A stretch of DNA of 64,000 nt, taken from positions 248,001 to 312,000 of the forward strand of contig JAWLHU010000005.1 of the NCBI GenBank assembly GCA_041690255.1, in the 5' to 3' direction. Position 1 is the first letter of the stretch; each line of letters begins with the position of its first letter. The position numbers and the translations under genes were made by a program. The notes beneath the pieces are model-generated. The model was not told the DNA's origin and ran no database searches. It was given only the letters and a program-made list of their open reading frames with translations. This document shows positions 24,777 to 33,591 of this stretch, one piece after another. The stretch is from JAWLHU01 sp041690255 (GTDB taxonomy: Bacteria > Bacillota > Sulfobacillia > Symbiobacteriales > Symbiobacteriaceae).

Positions 24777-26304
24777 GTGCACCACCTCCTGCCATCATGA
24801 GGCCGAGGTTCTCCTCCGTCGCCTCGTGCCCGGCCACCTCTGCCACGATCTGGCCCTTGTACATGACCAGGATCCGGTCGGCCAGGTTCATGACCTCGTC
24901 AAGCTCCAGGGAGACCAGCAAGACGGCCTTGCCGTTGTCCCGCTCCTCTACCAGGCGCCGGTGGATGAACTCAATGGCACCCACGTCCAGGCCTCGCGTG
25001 GGCTGGACCGCCAGCATCAGGTCGGGGTCCCGCATGATCTCGCGACCCACGATCACCTTCTGCTGGTTGCCGCCCGAGAGGGCTCGGGCCATGTACTCCG
25101 GCTCGGGCGGGCGGACGTCGAAGGCCTTCACGATCCTCTCCGCCAGATCGGCCATCTTCCCGTAGTTGAGGAAGCCGTAGCGGGTGAACTTGCGGTGGTC
25201 GCCCAGCGCAGCGTTCTCCGAAATGGAGAAGTCCAGCACCAGGCCCCGGCGCTGTCGATCCTCCGGAATGTGGCCCACGCCGGCCTCGCGAACCTCCTTG
25301 GGCGACCGAGCGGTCAGGTCCTTACCGTTGACCCTGACCGTCCCGCCGGCTGGCTTGCGCAGACCGGTCATGCAGGCGATCAGCTCTGACTGGCCGTTTC
25401 CGTCGACACCGGCGATGCCCACAATCTCACCGGCCCGGACCTGGAAGGAGACATCCTTCAGGGCGAGGAGGCCGCGGTCATTCTTGGCCGAGAGATGGCT
25501 GACCTCGAGGACAGGCGCCCCTGGCGTGGCCTCCTGCTTGTCCACCTTCAGCTCAACCTCACGGCCGACCATGAGGTTCGCCAGTTCCGCTTCGGTCCGA
25601 CCCTGTGCCTCGACCGTGGTGATCTTCCGGCCACGCCGAATCACCGAAACACGGTCGGCGAGGTGGAGGACCTCCTTCAGCTTGTGGGTGATGATGATGA
25701 TCGTCCGGCCCTGGGCGACCAGGCTCTTCATGATCTTGCCCAGCTCCACGACCTCCTGCGGGGTAAGCACCGCCGTGGGCTCGTCCAGGATCAGTAGCTC
25801 GGCCCCGCGATAGAGTGCTTTTAGGATCTCGACCCGCTGCTGCTGACCGACCGAGATCGATTCGATCTTATCCTCCGGGTCGACTTCGAGACCAAACTGG
25901 TTAGAGATCTCCCGCACCCGCTCGTTCGCCTGCTTCATGTCGAGCACGGCCCCACCCGGCTCCATGCCCAGCACGATATTCTCCGCGACCGAGAAGACGG
26001 GAATCAGCATGAAGTGCTGGTGCACCATGCCAATGCCCAGGGCGATCGCGTGGCCCGGCCCGTCAATTCTGACCGGATTGCCCTTCCATTCAATCGTCCC
26101 CTCATCGGGGGTGTAGAGCCCATAGAGGATGTTCATCAGCGTTGACTTGCCCGCACCATTCTCCCCGAGAAGGGCGTGGATCTCCCCCTGCCGGACCTCC
26201 AGATCGATGGAGTCGTTGGCGACCAGGGAGCCGAAGCGCTTCGTGATTCCGTTGAGTTTTAGCATGTTATGAGTAAAGGGCGGGACCGTAGTCCCGCCCT
26301 TCAT
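24769..26304 (-). CDS. nupO: Nucleoside-type ABC transporter ATP-binding protein, NupO-like
   Basis: About 511 aa with two fused ABC domains. First domain: Walker A GENGAGKST, signature SVGQQQRVEILKAL, Walker B LLILDEPTAVL. Second domain: altered Walker A GVDGNGQSEL, signature ALSGGNQQKVIVGRE. This double-ATPase layout with a degenerate second site is typical of BMP/sugar-type importers. Two starts are possible: ATG 26304 (AGGA seven bases upstream, but a hairpin then lies inside the coding region) and ATG 26265, matching the usual family start MLKLNGITKRFG but lacking an RBS. Confidence 0.93.
   Translation of the reverse strand: MKGGTTVPPFTHNMLKLNGITKRFGSLVANDSIDLEVRQGEIHALLGENGAGKSTLMNILYGLYTPDEGTIEWKGNPVRIDGPGHAIALGIGMVHQHFMLIPVFSVAENIVLGMEPGGAVLDMKQANERVREISNQFGLEVDPEDKIESISVGQQQRVEILKALYRGAELLILDEPTAVLTPQEVVELGKIMKSLVAQGRTIIIITHKLKEVLHLADRVSVIRRGRKITTVEAQGRTEAELANLMVGREVELKVDKQEATPGAPVLEVSHLSAKNDRGLLALKDVSFQVRAGEIVGIAGVDGNGQSELIACMTGLRKPAGGTVRVNGKDLTARSPKEVREAGVGHIPEDRQRRGLVLDFSISENAALGDHRKFTRYGFLNYGKMADLAERIVKAFDVRPPEPEYMARALSGGNQQKVIVGREIMRDPDLMLAVQPTRGLDVGAIEFIHRRLVEERDNGKAVLLVSLELDEVMNLADRILVMYKGQIVAEVAGHEATEENLGLMMAGGGARG
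26278..26299 (-). terminator. Hairpin between the binding protein and ATPase genes of the nup operon
   Basis: On the minus strand GGGCGGGAC pairs perfectly with GTCCCGCCC around TACG, followed by TTTACTC. It lies about 58 bases after the BMP gene. Likely partial terminator or mRNA stabiliser giving more binding protein than ATPase. Confidence 0.65.
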
Positions 26305-26356
26305 CCCCCTTTCCTGAAGGTCTCAGGGGCGGCTTACCGGCAAGGCCGGGCCGGGG

Positions 26357-27430
26357 TTAGAGCTTGGGAGCCGTAAAGCTCTTGAACTTCTCCATGTCGT
26401 TCGGCACGGTGAACTTGCCAGCCTTAATGGCTGCGGCCCACTGGTCGACCTCGGTCTGCAGATCCTTCGGGAGAAGGTCCCAGCGGGTCTTCTCAGCGTA
26501 GCCGACACCGTCCTCCTTGAGGCCCAGAACAGTGGTCTTGCCGCCGGGGAACGTGCCGTCAATGGCGGCCTTGGAGATCTCGAAGACGGCGACGTCAACC
26601 CGCTTCATCATCGAGGAGATGACGGTGTCGGGGGCCAGGTGGTTCTGATCGGAATCGACGCCGATCGCGTAGACGCCCTTCTCCTTGGCGGCCTCGATCA
26701 TGCCCTGGCCGGTGGCGCCGGCAGCGTGGAAGACGACGTCAGCGCCCTGGCCGATGATTGCCAGCGCATCGGACTTGCCCTTCGCCGGGTCAATGAAGGA
26801 GCCGGAGTAGACGGTGATCACCTTCACGGTGGGGTCAGCAGCGAGGACACCGGCGTTGAAGCCAGCCTCGAAGTGCGAGATGACCGGGCTCTCCATGCCA
26901 CCGAGGAAGCCCACCTTCTTGGTCTTGGTGGTGCGCGCAGCGATCACGCCCATGAGGAAGGAGCCCTCTTCCTCCCGGAAGGTAACGGAGGCGACGTTCG
27001 GCTTCTCCACCACGTCGTCGATCAGGGCGAACTTCTGGTTCGGGTTCCGCTCGGCCACGGTGGTCATGGACTCCTTCATAAGGAAGCCAATGCCCCAGAC
27101 AAGGTCGACCTTCTGATCAATCAGGGTCTGGAAGTTCGGCTCGTAGTCCTCCTGACGATGGGACTCGATGACGTTCTTCTTCACCTTGAGTTCGGACTCA
27201 AGCCGGAGGATTCCCTTGTAAGCGGCAGCGTTGAAGGAGTCGTCGTTCAGACCGCCCATGTCGGTGGCCATGCCGACAGCGAAGGTCTTGGGAGTCTCGG
27301 CCTGGGCCGGGGTCTGGGTCTCCGTCTTAGGAGCCTCCTGAGTAGGTTCCTGCTTGGCACCGCCGCACCCAGCAAGAAGAGCCAGGGTGAGTGTGACCGA
27401 AGCAACCTTGGCAAACCAGTTACGAGCCAT
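26357..27430 (-). CDS. nupN: BMP-family nucleoside-binding lipoprotein
   Basis: 357 aa from ATG 27430 (AGGAGG nine bases upstream; the longer frame lacks support). Lipoprotein signal with LLAGCGG, Cys 22, then a Thr/Pro/Gln-rich linker. The mature part has the BMP/Med fold: VGMATDMGGLNDDSFN, VDLVWGIGFLMKE, VGFLGGMESPVISHFEAGF, DVVFHAAGATGQGM, AIGVDSDQNHLAP. Binds purine nucleosides in characterised relatives and feeds the NupOPQ importer. First gene of the operon. Confidence 0.93.
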   Translation of the reverse strand: MARNWFAKVASVTLTLALLAGCGGAKQEPTQEAPKTETQTPAQAETPKTFAVGMATDMGGLNDDSFNAAAYKGILRLESELKVKKNVIESHRQEDYEPNFQTLIDQKVDLVWGIGFLMKESMTTVAERNPNQKFALIDDVVEKPNVASVTFREEEGSFLMGVIAARTTKTKKVGFLGGMESPVISHFEAGFNAGVLAADPTVKVITVYSGSFIDPAKGKSDALAIIGQGADVVFHAAGATGQGMIEAAKEKGVYAIGVDSDQNHLAPDTVISSMMKRVDVAVFEISKAAIDGTFPGGKTTVLGLKEDGVGYAEKTRWDLLPKDLQTEVDQWAAAIKAGKFTVPNDMEKFKSFTAPKL

Positions 27431-27461
27431 GCCTCGATACCTCCTGCGAAACATAATGGTT

Positions 27462-27484
27462 CTGTTGCGATCCTTGCACAACAG
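27462..27484. promoter_or_regulatory. Inverted repeat in the promoter region of the nup operon
   Basis: CTGTTG and CAACAG separated by 11 bases, 32 bases upstream of the BMP start codon, in the divergent region facing the amidohydrolase. Possible operator; no regulator is known. Confidence 0.35.
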
Positions 27485-27649
27485 TTATCCGGCCCAAATG
27501 ATACCATGGACCCCCGGACAATGCTAGGGGCTCAAAACGGTTCATTCACCTAATCTTAGCATGTGCTTCCTTTACCGTCATGCAGGACGAAAAGGGAGTC
27601 CCGTGGTATATTCAGCGGAGAGATCAGATCATGGAAAGGACAGGGATCG

Positions 27650-29260
27650 ATGCACGCAGAGGTCATCTACACAGGGGGACCGGTCTACTCCGGGCATCTG
27701 GGCTGGAGGCCGGCTGAGGCGATCGCCATTGCCGGAGGCCGGGTGATCGCTATCGGGACACGCGACGAGGTTATGCAGACCAGCGGCCCCGCAACCCGGG
27801 TCTACGACCTGGTGGGCCGACCACTGCTCCCGGGCCTGATCGATGCTCACCTGCATATCTTGGGCTACGCCCTCACCCTGGATCGGTTGGCCGTCGCCGG
27901 CATGCCCAGTCTGGAGACGGTGAAGCAGCACGTGGCCGCCGAGGCTGCCCGGCGCCCGTCCGGCGAGTGGATCATTGGCCGCGGCTGGGATCAGGACCGC
28001 TGGGTGGAGCGTCGTGAGCCGCGGAAGGAGGACCTGGATCAAGTATCCCCCGATCACCCGGTTTATCTGCAGCGAAACTGCAATCATGTGGCGGTTGTCA
28101 ATTCGGCAGCCCTGCGCCTCGCCGGAATCACACGGGAGACCCGTGATCCGGACGGCGGCCAGATCGACCGGGATCCGGTCACGGGCGAGCCGACCGGATT
28201 GCTGCGGGAGAACGCACAGCTCCTGATCCAGCGGATCATCCCCGAGGTCTCGACCGAGCGGCAGCGGGAGCTGCTTGCCCGGGCGATGCGGGAGGCGCTC
28301 TCCTACGGGATCACCCAGGTCCATACGGACGACTGCCGCTATGGGGGCGGGGTGGACGCAACCGAGGCGCTCTTCCGGTCCCTGGTCGGCCCCGACAAGA
28401 TCCCCCTGCGGATCACCCAGATGATCCCGATCGATGCGGTGGAGGAGGCGGCGGCCCGCGGCGTTGTGACCGGCGCCGGCGATCAGTGGTTCCGCTACGG
28501 CCAGGTGAAGCTCTTCGCCGATGGGTCGCTCGGTGGCCGCACCGCCGCGATGCTGGAGCCCTACAGTGATGATCCCACCACGACCGGCATCTACATTTAC
28601 GCGCCCGATGAGTTCAAAGGGCTGGTGGCGAAGGCGCACGCCCTGGGCAACCAGGTGGGTTGCCACTGCATCGGCGATGGCGGTGCAAAGCTTTTTGTGG
28701 ATGCCGTGGCCGAAGCGCAGGCTCAGTCGCCCCGGCCCGATGCCCGCCACCGGATGATCCACGCCCAGATTCTCAACCCCGAACTGATCGATCGGATGGT
28801 CGCCGAGCGGATCGTCGGCGATATTCAGCCCGTCTTCCTCAAGAGCGACGGCCACTGGTTCACCGATCGGATCGGGCCGGATCGGGCCAGGTCATCCTAT
28901 GCGTGGCGGACCCTTCTGGAGAAGGGGATTCCGCTCTGCGGCGGCTCCGACTGCCCGATCGAGCCGCTCAATATCTGGTCCGGGATCTACTGCGCGGTGA
29001 CCCGTCAGGATCTGGACGGGTTCCCGGCCGGCGGTTGGCAGCCCGATCAGCGATTGACCGTGCCAGAGACACTCGACATGTACACCACCGGCGCCAGCTA
29101 CTCCACCTTTGAGGAAGGCTTCAAGGGCGCCCTGGCCCCTGGCATGGCGGCAGACCTGGTCGTCCTGGACCGTGACCCCTTCACCTGCGATCCGTCCGAA
29201 CTGAAGGACGTGAAGGTGCAGTTGACCGTGGTCGGCGGGGTAGTCGCATACGAGGCATGA
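27650..29260 (+). CDS. Amidohydrolase family 3 protein (YtcJ-like)
   Basis: 536 aa metal-dependent hydrolase of the amidohydrolase superfamily. ATG 27650 follows AAGGACAGGG and starts at the family N-terminus (AEVIYTGGPVY). Metal site motifs: DAHLHILG near residue 65, VGCHCIGDGGAKLF (His of the barrel strand), HRMIHAQIL, and GSDCPIEPLNIWSGIY with the catalytic Asp. C-terminus GMAADLVVLDRDPFT is typical of composite beta-sandwich closure. Such enzymes hydrolyse cyclic or N-acyl amides; the substrate is unknown. Divergent from the nucleoside importer, so a link to purine or pyrimidine salvage is possible but unproven. Confidence 0.88.
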   Translation: MHAEVIYTGGPVYSGHLGWRPAEAIAIAGGRVIAIGTRDEVMQTSGPATRVYDLVGRPLLPGLIDAHLHILGYALTLDRLAVAGMPSLETVKQHVAAEAARRPSGEWIIGRGWDQDRWVERREPRKEDLDQVSPDHPVYLQRNCNHVAVVNSAALRLAGITRETRDPDGGQIDRDPVTGEPTGLLRENAQLLIQRIIPEVSTERQRELLARAMREALSYGITQVHTDDCRYGGGVDATEALFRSLVGPDKIPLRITQMIPIDAVEEAAARGVVTGAGDQWFRYGQVKLFADGSLGGRTAAMLEPYSDDPTTTGIYIYAPDEFKGLVAKAHALGNQVGCHCIGDGGAKLFVDAVAEAQAQSPRPDARHRMIHAQILNPELIDRMVAERIVGDIQPVFLKSDGHWFTDRIGPDRARSSYAWRTLLEKGIPLCGGSDCPIEPLNIWSGIYCAVTRQDLDGFPAGGWQPDQRLTVPETLDMYTTGASYSTFEEGFKGALAPGMAADLVVLDRDPFTCDPSELKDVKVQLTVVGGVVAYEA

Positions 29261-29272
29261 GGCTGAAAGAGA

Positions 29273-29312
29273 GACCCGGGGCGCAGCACGGAACTGCGAC
29301 CCGGGTCCTTTG
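29273..29312. terminator. Bidirectional terminator between the amidohydrolase and monooxygenase genes
   Basis: GACCCGGG pairs with CCCGGGTC and the inner GCGCAG with CTGCG, followed by CTTTGTC. The convergent genes end on either side. Confidence 0.78.
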
Positions 29313-30683
29313 TCACTCGCCGCTGACCAATCGCTCGGGCTCCGGCGTGACCTTCGCCGGCACCGGGAGCCGTTTACCGCTGGCTGCGGCCCGCTTCGCA
29401 CCGGCCTTTTGCTCCTTGGCGAGATCGTAGAGGTAGGTGTCGAAGTCGACCTGCATGGTGTGTCGGAGGGAGGGGACGTACCGGCTGTGTAGGGCCAGCT
29501 CATCCCGCTTGATATCGGCTTCCATCTGCGGCAACGACGGCAGAGCGTACCGGCCCAGCAGGTAGTCAGCGATCCAATGGGCCTGGGCCTCCGCCAGTGG
29601 CATGATCGAGCCTAGTGGCTGGAGCAGTCCGACGAAGAAAAGGTTCTCCAGACCTGGTTTGAAGACCCGCCGGAAGAGGGGGAGCTCATTCTTCGGCGCC
29701 GCGAGGAAACCGGGGTCGAAGAAGGGGAAGGTCACCTTATAGCCGGTGCAGTACACGATCAGATCGACTGGCTCTATGGAACCATCCTCGAAGCGGACCT
29801 TCTCCCCCATCAACTCGGAGATGTTCGGCTTCACCTTCACGTATCCGTGGGTGATTCGGGCCGTCAGGTAATCGGAGATCGTCGGATGAGCCTCGCCGAA
29901 GTGGTGGTCGGGGCGGGGGAGGCCGTAGCGCTCCATCTTCCCGACAAAGAGCCGGACGACCAGCTCAAGGAACGGCTGCCGGATCTTCCAGGGCAGCCAG
30001 CCCGGGTTCTTCACCTGGTCGTAGGGCGTGCCGAAGACATAGCGGGGGAGGACGAACGCGCCGCGGCGCATGGCCAGGTAAGTCTTCTCCGCCACAAAGG
30101 AGGATTCGACCGCAATGTCCGAGGCCGAGTTGCCGATGCCCAGAACCAGCACCTTCTTGCCGGCGAAGATGCTGTTCTCCTGGTAGGTGTGGGAGTGCAT
30201 TACCTTGCCGTGGAACTCGCCGGGGAAGGGGGGATCGGGGAAGCGGGGATCCCAATGGTGGCCGTTCGCGACGACGAGCGCATCGTAATGGCGCACCTCT
30301 CCGCTCTCCAGGGTGATCGCCCAGGTGGAGTCGGGGCGCCTCTCCGCCCTGGACACACCCGTATTCAGCCGGATACGATCCCGGAGCCCGAAGTGGTCGG
30401 CGAAGGCATTGAAGTAGGCGGCCATCTGCGTGTGGTGCGGGAAGTCCGGGTACTCCTTCGGCATGGGGAAGGAGGTGAACTCCGTCCGCTCGCGAGAGGT
30501 GTTGATGTTGAGCGAACGATAGGCAGCGCTCTCGCCCGGACGCTCGCTGAAGGCCCAGATCCCCCCGATCCGGTCCCGCTTCTCGAAGCACTCGAAGGGG
30601 ATCCCGTTTACCTTCAGCGCCTGGGCTGCAGCCAGACCTGAGGAGCCGGCACCGATAATACAGACCCGCGGCAGATGCTCCAC
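29313..30683 (-). CDS. Flavin-containing monooxygenase (FMO-like)
   Basis: 456 aa. FAD site GAGSSGLAAAQAL near residue 11, NADPH site GIGNSASDIAVES near 178, and between them the FMO-identifying pattern FPGEFHGKVMHSHTYQ (FxGxxxHxxxY). Class B monooxygenases insert oxygen at soft nucleophiles such as N or S. GTG 30683 is set by GGGGAG eight bases upstream. Ends with a Lys/Ala/Pro-rich tail. The natural substrate is unknown. Upstream neighbour on the same strand is an M20 dipeptidase, separated by a terminator. Confidence 0.88.
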   Translation of the reverse strand: MEHLPRVCIIGAGSSGLAAAQALKVNGIPFECFEKRDRIGGIWAFSERPGESAAYRSLNINTSRERTEFTSFPMPKEYPDFPHHTQMAAYFNAFADHFGLRDRIRLNTGVSRAERRPDSTWAITLESGEVRHYDALVVANGHHWDPRFPDPPFPGEFHGKVMHSHTYQENSIFAGKKVLVLGIGNSASDIAVESSFVAEKTYLAMRRGAFVLPRYVFGTPYDQVKNPGWLPWKIRQPFLELVVRLFVGKMERYGLPRPDHHFGEAHPTISDYLTARITHGYVKVKPNISELMGEKVRFEDGSIEPVDLIVYCTGYKVTFPFFDPGFLAAPKNELPLFRRVFKPGLENLFFVGLLQPLGSIMPLAEAQAHWIADYLLGRYALPSLPQMEADIKRDELALHSRYVPSLRHTMQVDFDTYLYDLAKEQKAGAKRAAASGKRLPVPAKVTPEPERLVSGE

Positions 30684-30744
30684 TCACAACACTCCCCACT
30701 CATGGCGTTCCTTGAAGATTCGTGCATGGTGGGGGTTGGTCCTG

Positions 30745-30777
30745 TCAAAAACGGCGAGGCATTTCTGCCCCGCCGTT
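30745..30777 (-). terminator. Terminator after the M20 dipeptidase gene
   Basis: On the minus strand AACGGCGGGGCA pairs with TGCCTCGCCGTT (one mismatch), followed by TTTTTG. Confidence 0.85.
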
Positions 30778-30784
30778 CTCCGTA

Positions 30785-32152
30785 TTACATCGCCTCGGAA
30801 AGCTTGAACCAGTAGCTGTAGAGGGCTCGCATACCCGTGTCGAAGTTCTCCAGGTGGAAGTGCTCGTTCGGGGCGTGGAAGTTCTCGTCCTCCAGGCCAA
30901 AGCCCATCAGCACCGATGGGATCTCCAGCACCTTCGAGAAGGTTGCCACCACCGGGATCGAGCCGCCTGTCCGGATAAACCGGGACTCCTTACCATAGGC
31001 CTCGGCCAGGGCGGCCATGGCCGCACGAATGGAGGGGTGGTCGATCGGCGTTATGCAGGCCGGCGCACCGGCCCGCCGGATCACCTCAAGCTGGACGCCG
31101 GGCGGGCAGTGGGCTCTCAGATGGGCTTCGATCGCATCGGACACCTTCTCCGGGTCCTGGTCGGGGACCAGGCGGCAGGTGATCTTGGCGCCAGCCTTGG
31201 CGGGGATCACCGTCTTCGTGCCCTCCCCCTGGAAGCCACCGAAAATCCCGTTCAGCTCCAAGGTAGGCCGGGCCCATGTCCGCTCGAGTGCACTGAAACC
31301 GGGCTCGCCAGGCAGGGCGGACACCCCCAGCTCCTTGGCGTAGGCCTGCTCGTCCAGCCCCAGGGCGGCGAACGAGTCACGCTCCTCCTGGGTCAGGGCC
31401 CGGACCTGGTCGTAGAAGCCCTCGACCGCCACTCCCCCCTCGGGATGATGCAGCGTGGCCAGGAGCTGGACCAGGGCTTGAACCGCGTTCGGGGCAGCGC
31501 CGCCGAAGAGACCGGAGTGCAGGTCTCCCTTGGCGCCGGTCACGTGGACCTCCAGGTCGGCCAGTCCGCGCAGGGCATAGGTGAGGGAGGGGACCCCACG
31601 AGCGTAGAGGCCGGTGTCGGAGATCACCACGAGGTCCGCCTTGAGCAGATCCTTATGCTCGGCCACAAACCGCTCCAGGTTGGTCGAGCCGATCTCCTCT
31701 TCGCCCTCGATCAGGAACTTCAGGTTGACCGGGAGCTTCCCCTCCGACTGAAGGATCGCCTCGACCACCTTGAGGTGCATGAAGACCTGTCCCTTGTCAT
31801 CGCTGGCGCCCCGGGCGTAGAGCTTCTCGTCCCGGATCGCGGGTTCGAAGGGCGGGGTTTCCCAGAGGTCGAGCGGGTCCACGGGCTGGACATCATAGTG
31901 GCCGTAGATCAGGGCGGTCGGCTTCCCGGGCTGATCAAGCCGCTCCGCGTACACCGTTGGATGCCCCCCGGTCTCCATGATTTCCGCGCGAGACATGCCG
32001 ATCCGCTTCAACTCATCGGTCAGCCATTGGGCCGCCTTGCGCATATCATCCTTATGGGGCGACAGCGCCGAGATCGACGGGATCGAGAGAAACTCCCTCA
32101 ACTGGTTCAGATGCGTCTCCCGGTTCTTGCGGAAGTAGGCGTCACCGTTCAT
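30785..32152 (-). CDS. M20 family metallopeptidase (dipeptidase)
   Basis: 455 aa di-zinc peptidase. Motifs: IYGHYDVQP (first metal His/Asp), ARGASDDKGQ (bridging Asp), EGEEEIGS (catalytic and metal Glu), SDTG, and FHAPNEHF near the end (last His ligand). A dimerisation/lid domain lies about residues 200-350. No signal peptide, so it cleaves imported peptides in the cytoplasm, consistent with the several peptide ABC transporters around it. Close to the CNDP/Dug1-like dipeptidases by length and motifs. Start ATG 32152 (MNGDAYFRKN). Confidence 0.92.
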   Translation of the reverse strand: MNGDAYFRKNRETHLNQLREFLSIPSISALSPHKDDMRKAAQWLTDELKRIGMSRAEIMETGGHPTVYAERLDQPGKPTALIYGHYDVQPVDPLDLWETPPFEPAIRDEKLYARGASDDKGQVFMHLKVVEAILQSEGKLPVNLKFLIEGEEEIGSTNLERFVAEHKDLLKADLVVISDTGLYARGVPSLTYALRGLADLEVHVTGAKGDLHSGLFGGAAPNAVQALVQLLATLHHPEGGVAVEGFYDQVRALTQEERDSFAALGLDEQAYAKELGVSALPGEPGFSALERTWARPTLELNGIFGGFQGEGTKTVIPAKAGAKITCRLVPDQDPEKVSDAIEAHLRAHCPPGVQLEVIRRAGAPACITPIDHPSIRAAMAALAEAYGKESRFIRTGGSIPVVATFSKVLEIPSVLMGFGLEDENFHAPNEHFHLENFDTGMRALYSYWFKLSEAM

Positions 32153-32301
32153 TGTTGATCACTCTCCGATCACTAGGGTACCCCGAATCTACCCTTGAGG
32201 CAAGATTCTCCAAGGCGGAGCGTCGGTGACTCTCCTTTTTCGATTTGAGCAAAATTGGCTGAACCGTTAGCGAGAAGAGAGCGTCTTATGAATGGAGTTT
32301 G

Positions 32302-32751
32302 TCAATTCGATCCCTTTTGAATGCTCCGTTTGCGATCCAAGTAGGCGTAGAGGTCGGTGGTATTGCTGGCCGCAAGGGCCCGCTTGTTTGCGAGGTGCTG
32401 GCGGCCATGCCGGATCAGCCCGGAGACCAGCGCATCACCGATGGCCAGGAGCCACCAGGGCAGCAATAGCCACCCCGTCTTGAGCGCAAGCATCTGCCAC
32501 GGTCGGGGCACCGGGGCTCCGAAGAGCGAGAGAAACGGCCAGATCAAGAAGAAGAACGCCTTTAGCACCTGACCGTTCAGAAACTGTCCCACCCCGGGGA
32601 GGACGGCGCTGGCAAAGACAGCGAGCAGCCAATGGGACTCAGGCACGGCCACCCGAAGCCGGTCCATGACCCGACGGGCGACCAGGCTGTCCAGTTCGCT
32701 GACCACCAGGATTAGACTGAGGATCCAGAGTGAGTAGAGTAGGTAGGTCAA
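32302..32751 (-). CDS. Small polytopic membrane protein with a TM2-like motif
   Basis: 149 aa. Hydrophobic segments at about 3-20, 42-58, 62-80 and 92-112. The sequence LPGVGQFLNGQVLKAFFFLIWP resembles the PGxGQxYxGxxxKG motif of TM2-type and related small membrane proteins. The C-terminal 35 residues are charged and probably cytoplasmic. The gene lies 16 bases downstream of the anchored protein gene on the same strand, forming a two-gene unit. Function unknown. Confidence 0.7.
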   Translation of the reverse strand: MTYLLYSLWILSLILVVSELDSLVARRVMDRLRVAVPESHWLLAVFASAVLPGVGQFLNGQVLKAFFFLIWPFLSLFGAPVPRPWQMLALKTGWLLLPWWLLAIGDALVSGLIRHGRQHLANKRALAASNTTDLYAYLDRKRSIQKGSN

Positions 32752-32767
32752 CCGCCATCCTCCCTTC

Positions 32768-33316
32768 CTAGTCGAGCTTCAGGTTCCCGGCAATCATCAG
32801 TCGGTCCATGTAGACGTAGTTGACCAGGAAGTCCGGGTAGCGCATGCTGATCCGGGCGTAGTGCCCCCGGTATGGCCAGTAGACATCGTACTGCCAGATC
32901 TCTGTGGGGAAGGGCCACCAGCCGATCTTCCCCTCGTAGGTCGCCTTGTAGGTGGGCGCAGGACGGTAGCCAAATTTGCTGTCCATTCCCTGGTGCCACA
33001 CAATATACTCTTCCCTGCCGACCTTCAGTTCCTTGTGGCGACTGACAATAAATCCGTCAATATCCCCGTTCTCACGGACGGGTACCTCTACGATCTCCAG
33101 GGAGACCAGGCCAAGACGGGTCTCACCCTCCACGAGGAGGTCGCCCTCGCCCGGGGTCAGCGCCCATCCCTCAAGATTCTTCGGCACGGCCACCGTTACT
33201 CCCCGTTCCGGGAGCGTCAGTGTGATCCGCTCCGGATCCCGTTCGACCAGGTATCCCAGGAGAACGGCCACCAGCGTGAAAACAAGGAGCCGTACGAGAC
33301 TTGGCCATCGGGACAT
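32768..33316 (-). CDS. Membrane-anchored extracytoplasmic protein, unknown
   Basis: 182 aa from ATG 33316, chosen because GGAGGAGGGG lies four bases upstream. One N-terminal transmembrane or signal-anchor helix (LVRLLVFTLVAVLLGYLV), followed by a beta-rich extracytoplasmic domain. That domain is rich in Trp/Tyr at the end (GWWPFPTEIWQYDVYWPYRG). No family recognised. It is the first gene of a pair with the small membrane protein, suggesting the two products interact. Confidence 0.68.
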   Translation of the reverse strand: MSRWPSLVRLLVFTLVAVLLGYLVERDPERITLTLPERGVTVAVPKNLEGWALTPGEGDLLVEGETRLGLVSLEIVEVPVRENGDIDGFIVSRHKELKVGREEYIVWHQGMDSKFGYRPAPTYKATYEGKIGWWPFPTEIWQYDVYWPYRGHYARISMRYPDFLVNYVYMDRLMIAGNLKLD

Positions 33317-33409
33317 CCAACCCCTCCTCCGCCGTTGTCGCACTTCATCATGTTAGATGCAAGTTGGACCAAAATCGTTCAGGGCGAAGTTTCAAGAAGG
33401 AAATCACTT

Positions 33410-33434
33410 TAGGCTGACGAATAAATTCAGCCTA
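33410..33434. promoter_or_regulatory. Inverted repeat upstream of the second peptide-transport operon
   Basis: TAGGCTGA and TCAGCCTA separated by 9 bases, about 160 bases before the binding protein gene. Candidate operator or weak terminator. Confidence 0.35.
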
Positions 33435-33531
33435 GTGGGGATAACCCCAATCATCCGGTTCGCCAATCTACCATTTCGGGAACCGGTAAGAAAGGTGGGA
33501 GGCGAGGTCGCAGTCTTCGGAACCGACGAGT

Positions 33532-33552
33532 GACCCTGATTTTTTCGGGGTC
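33532..33552 (+). other. 5' leader hairpin of the peptide-binding protein gene
   Basis: GACCCTGA pairs with TCGGGGTC (one G-U) around a TTTTT loop, 39 bases before the start codon and upstream of the RBS AGGGGGT. It may protect the transcript 5' end. Confidence 0.4.
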
Positions 33553-33591
33553 CACACCCTTCAACAGATAACATAGGGGGTAACACACGAG

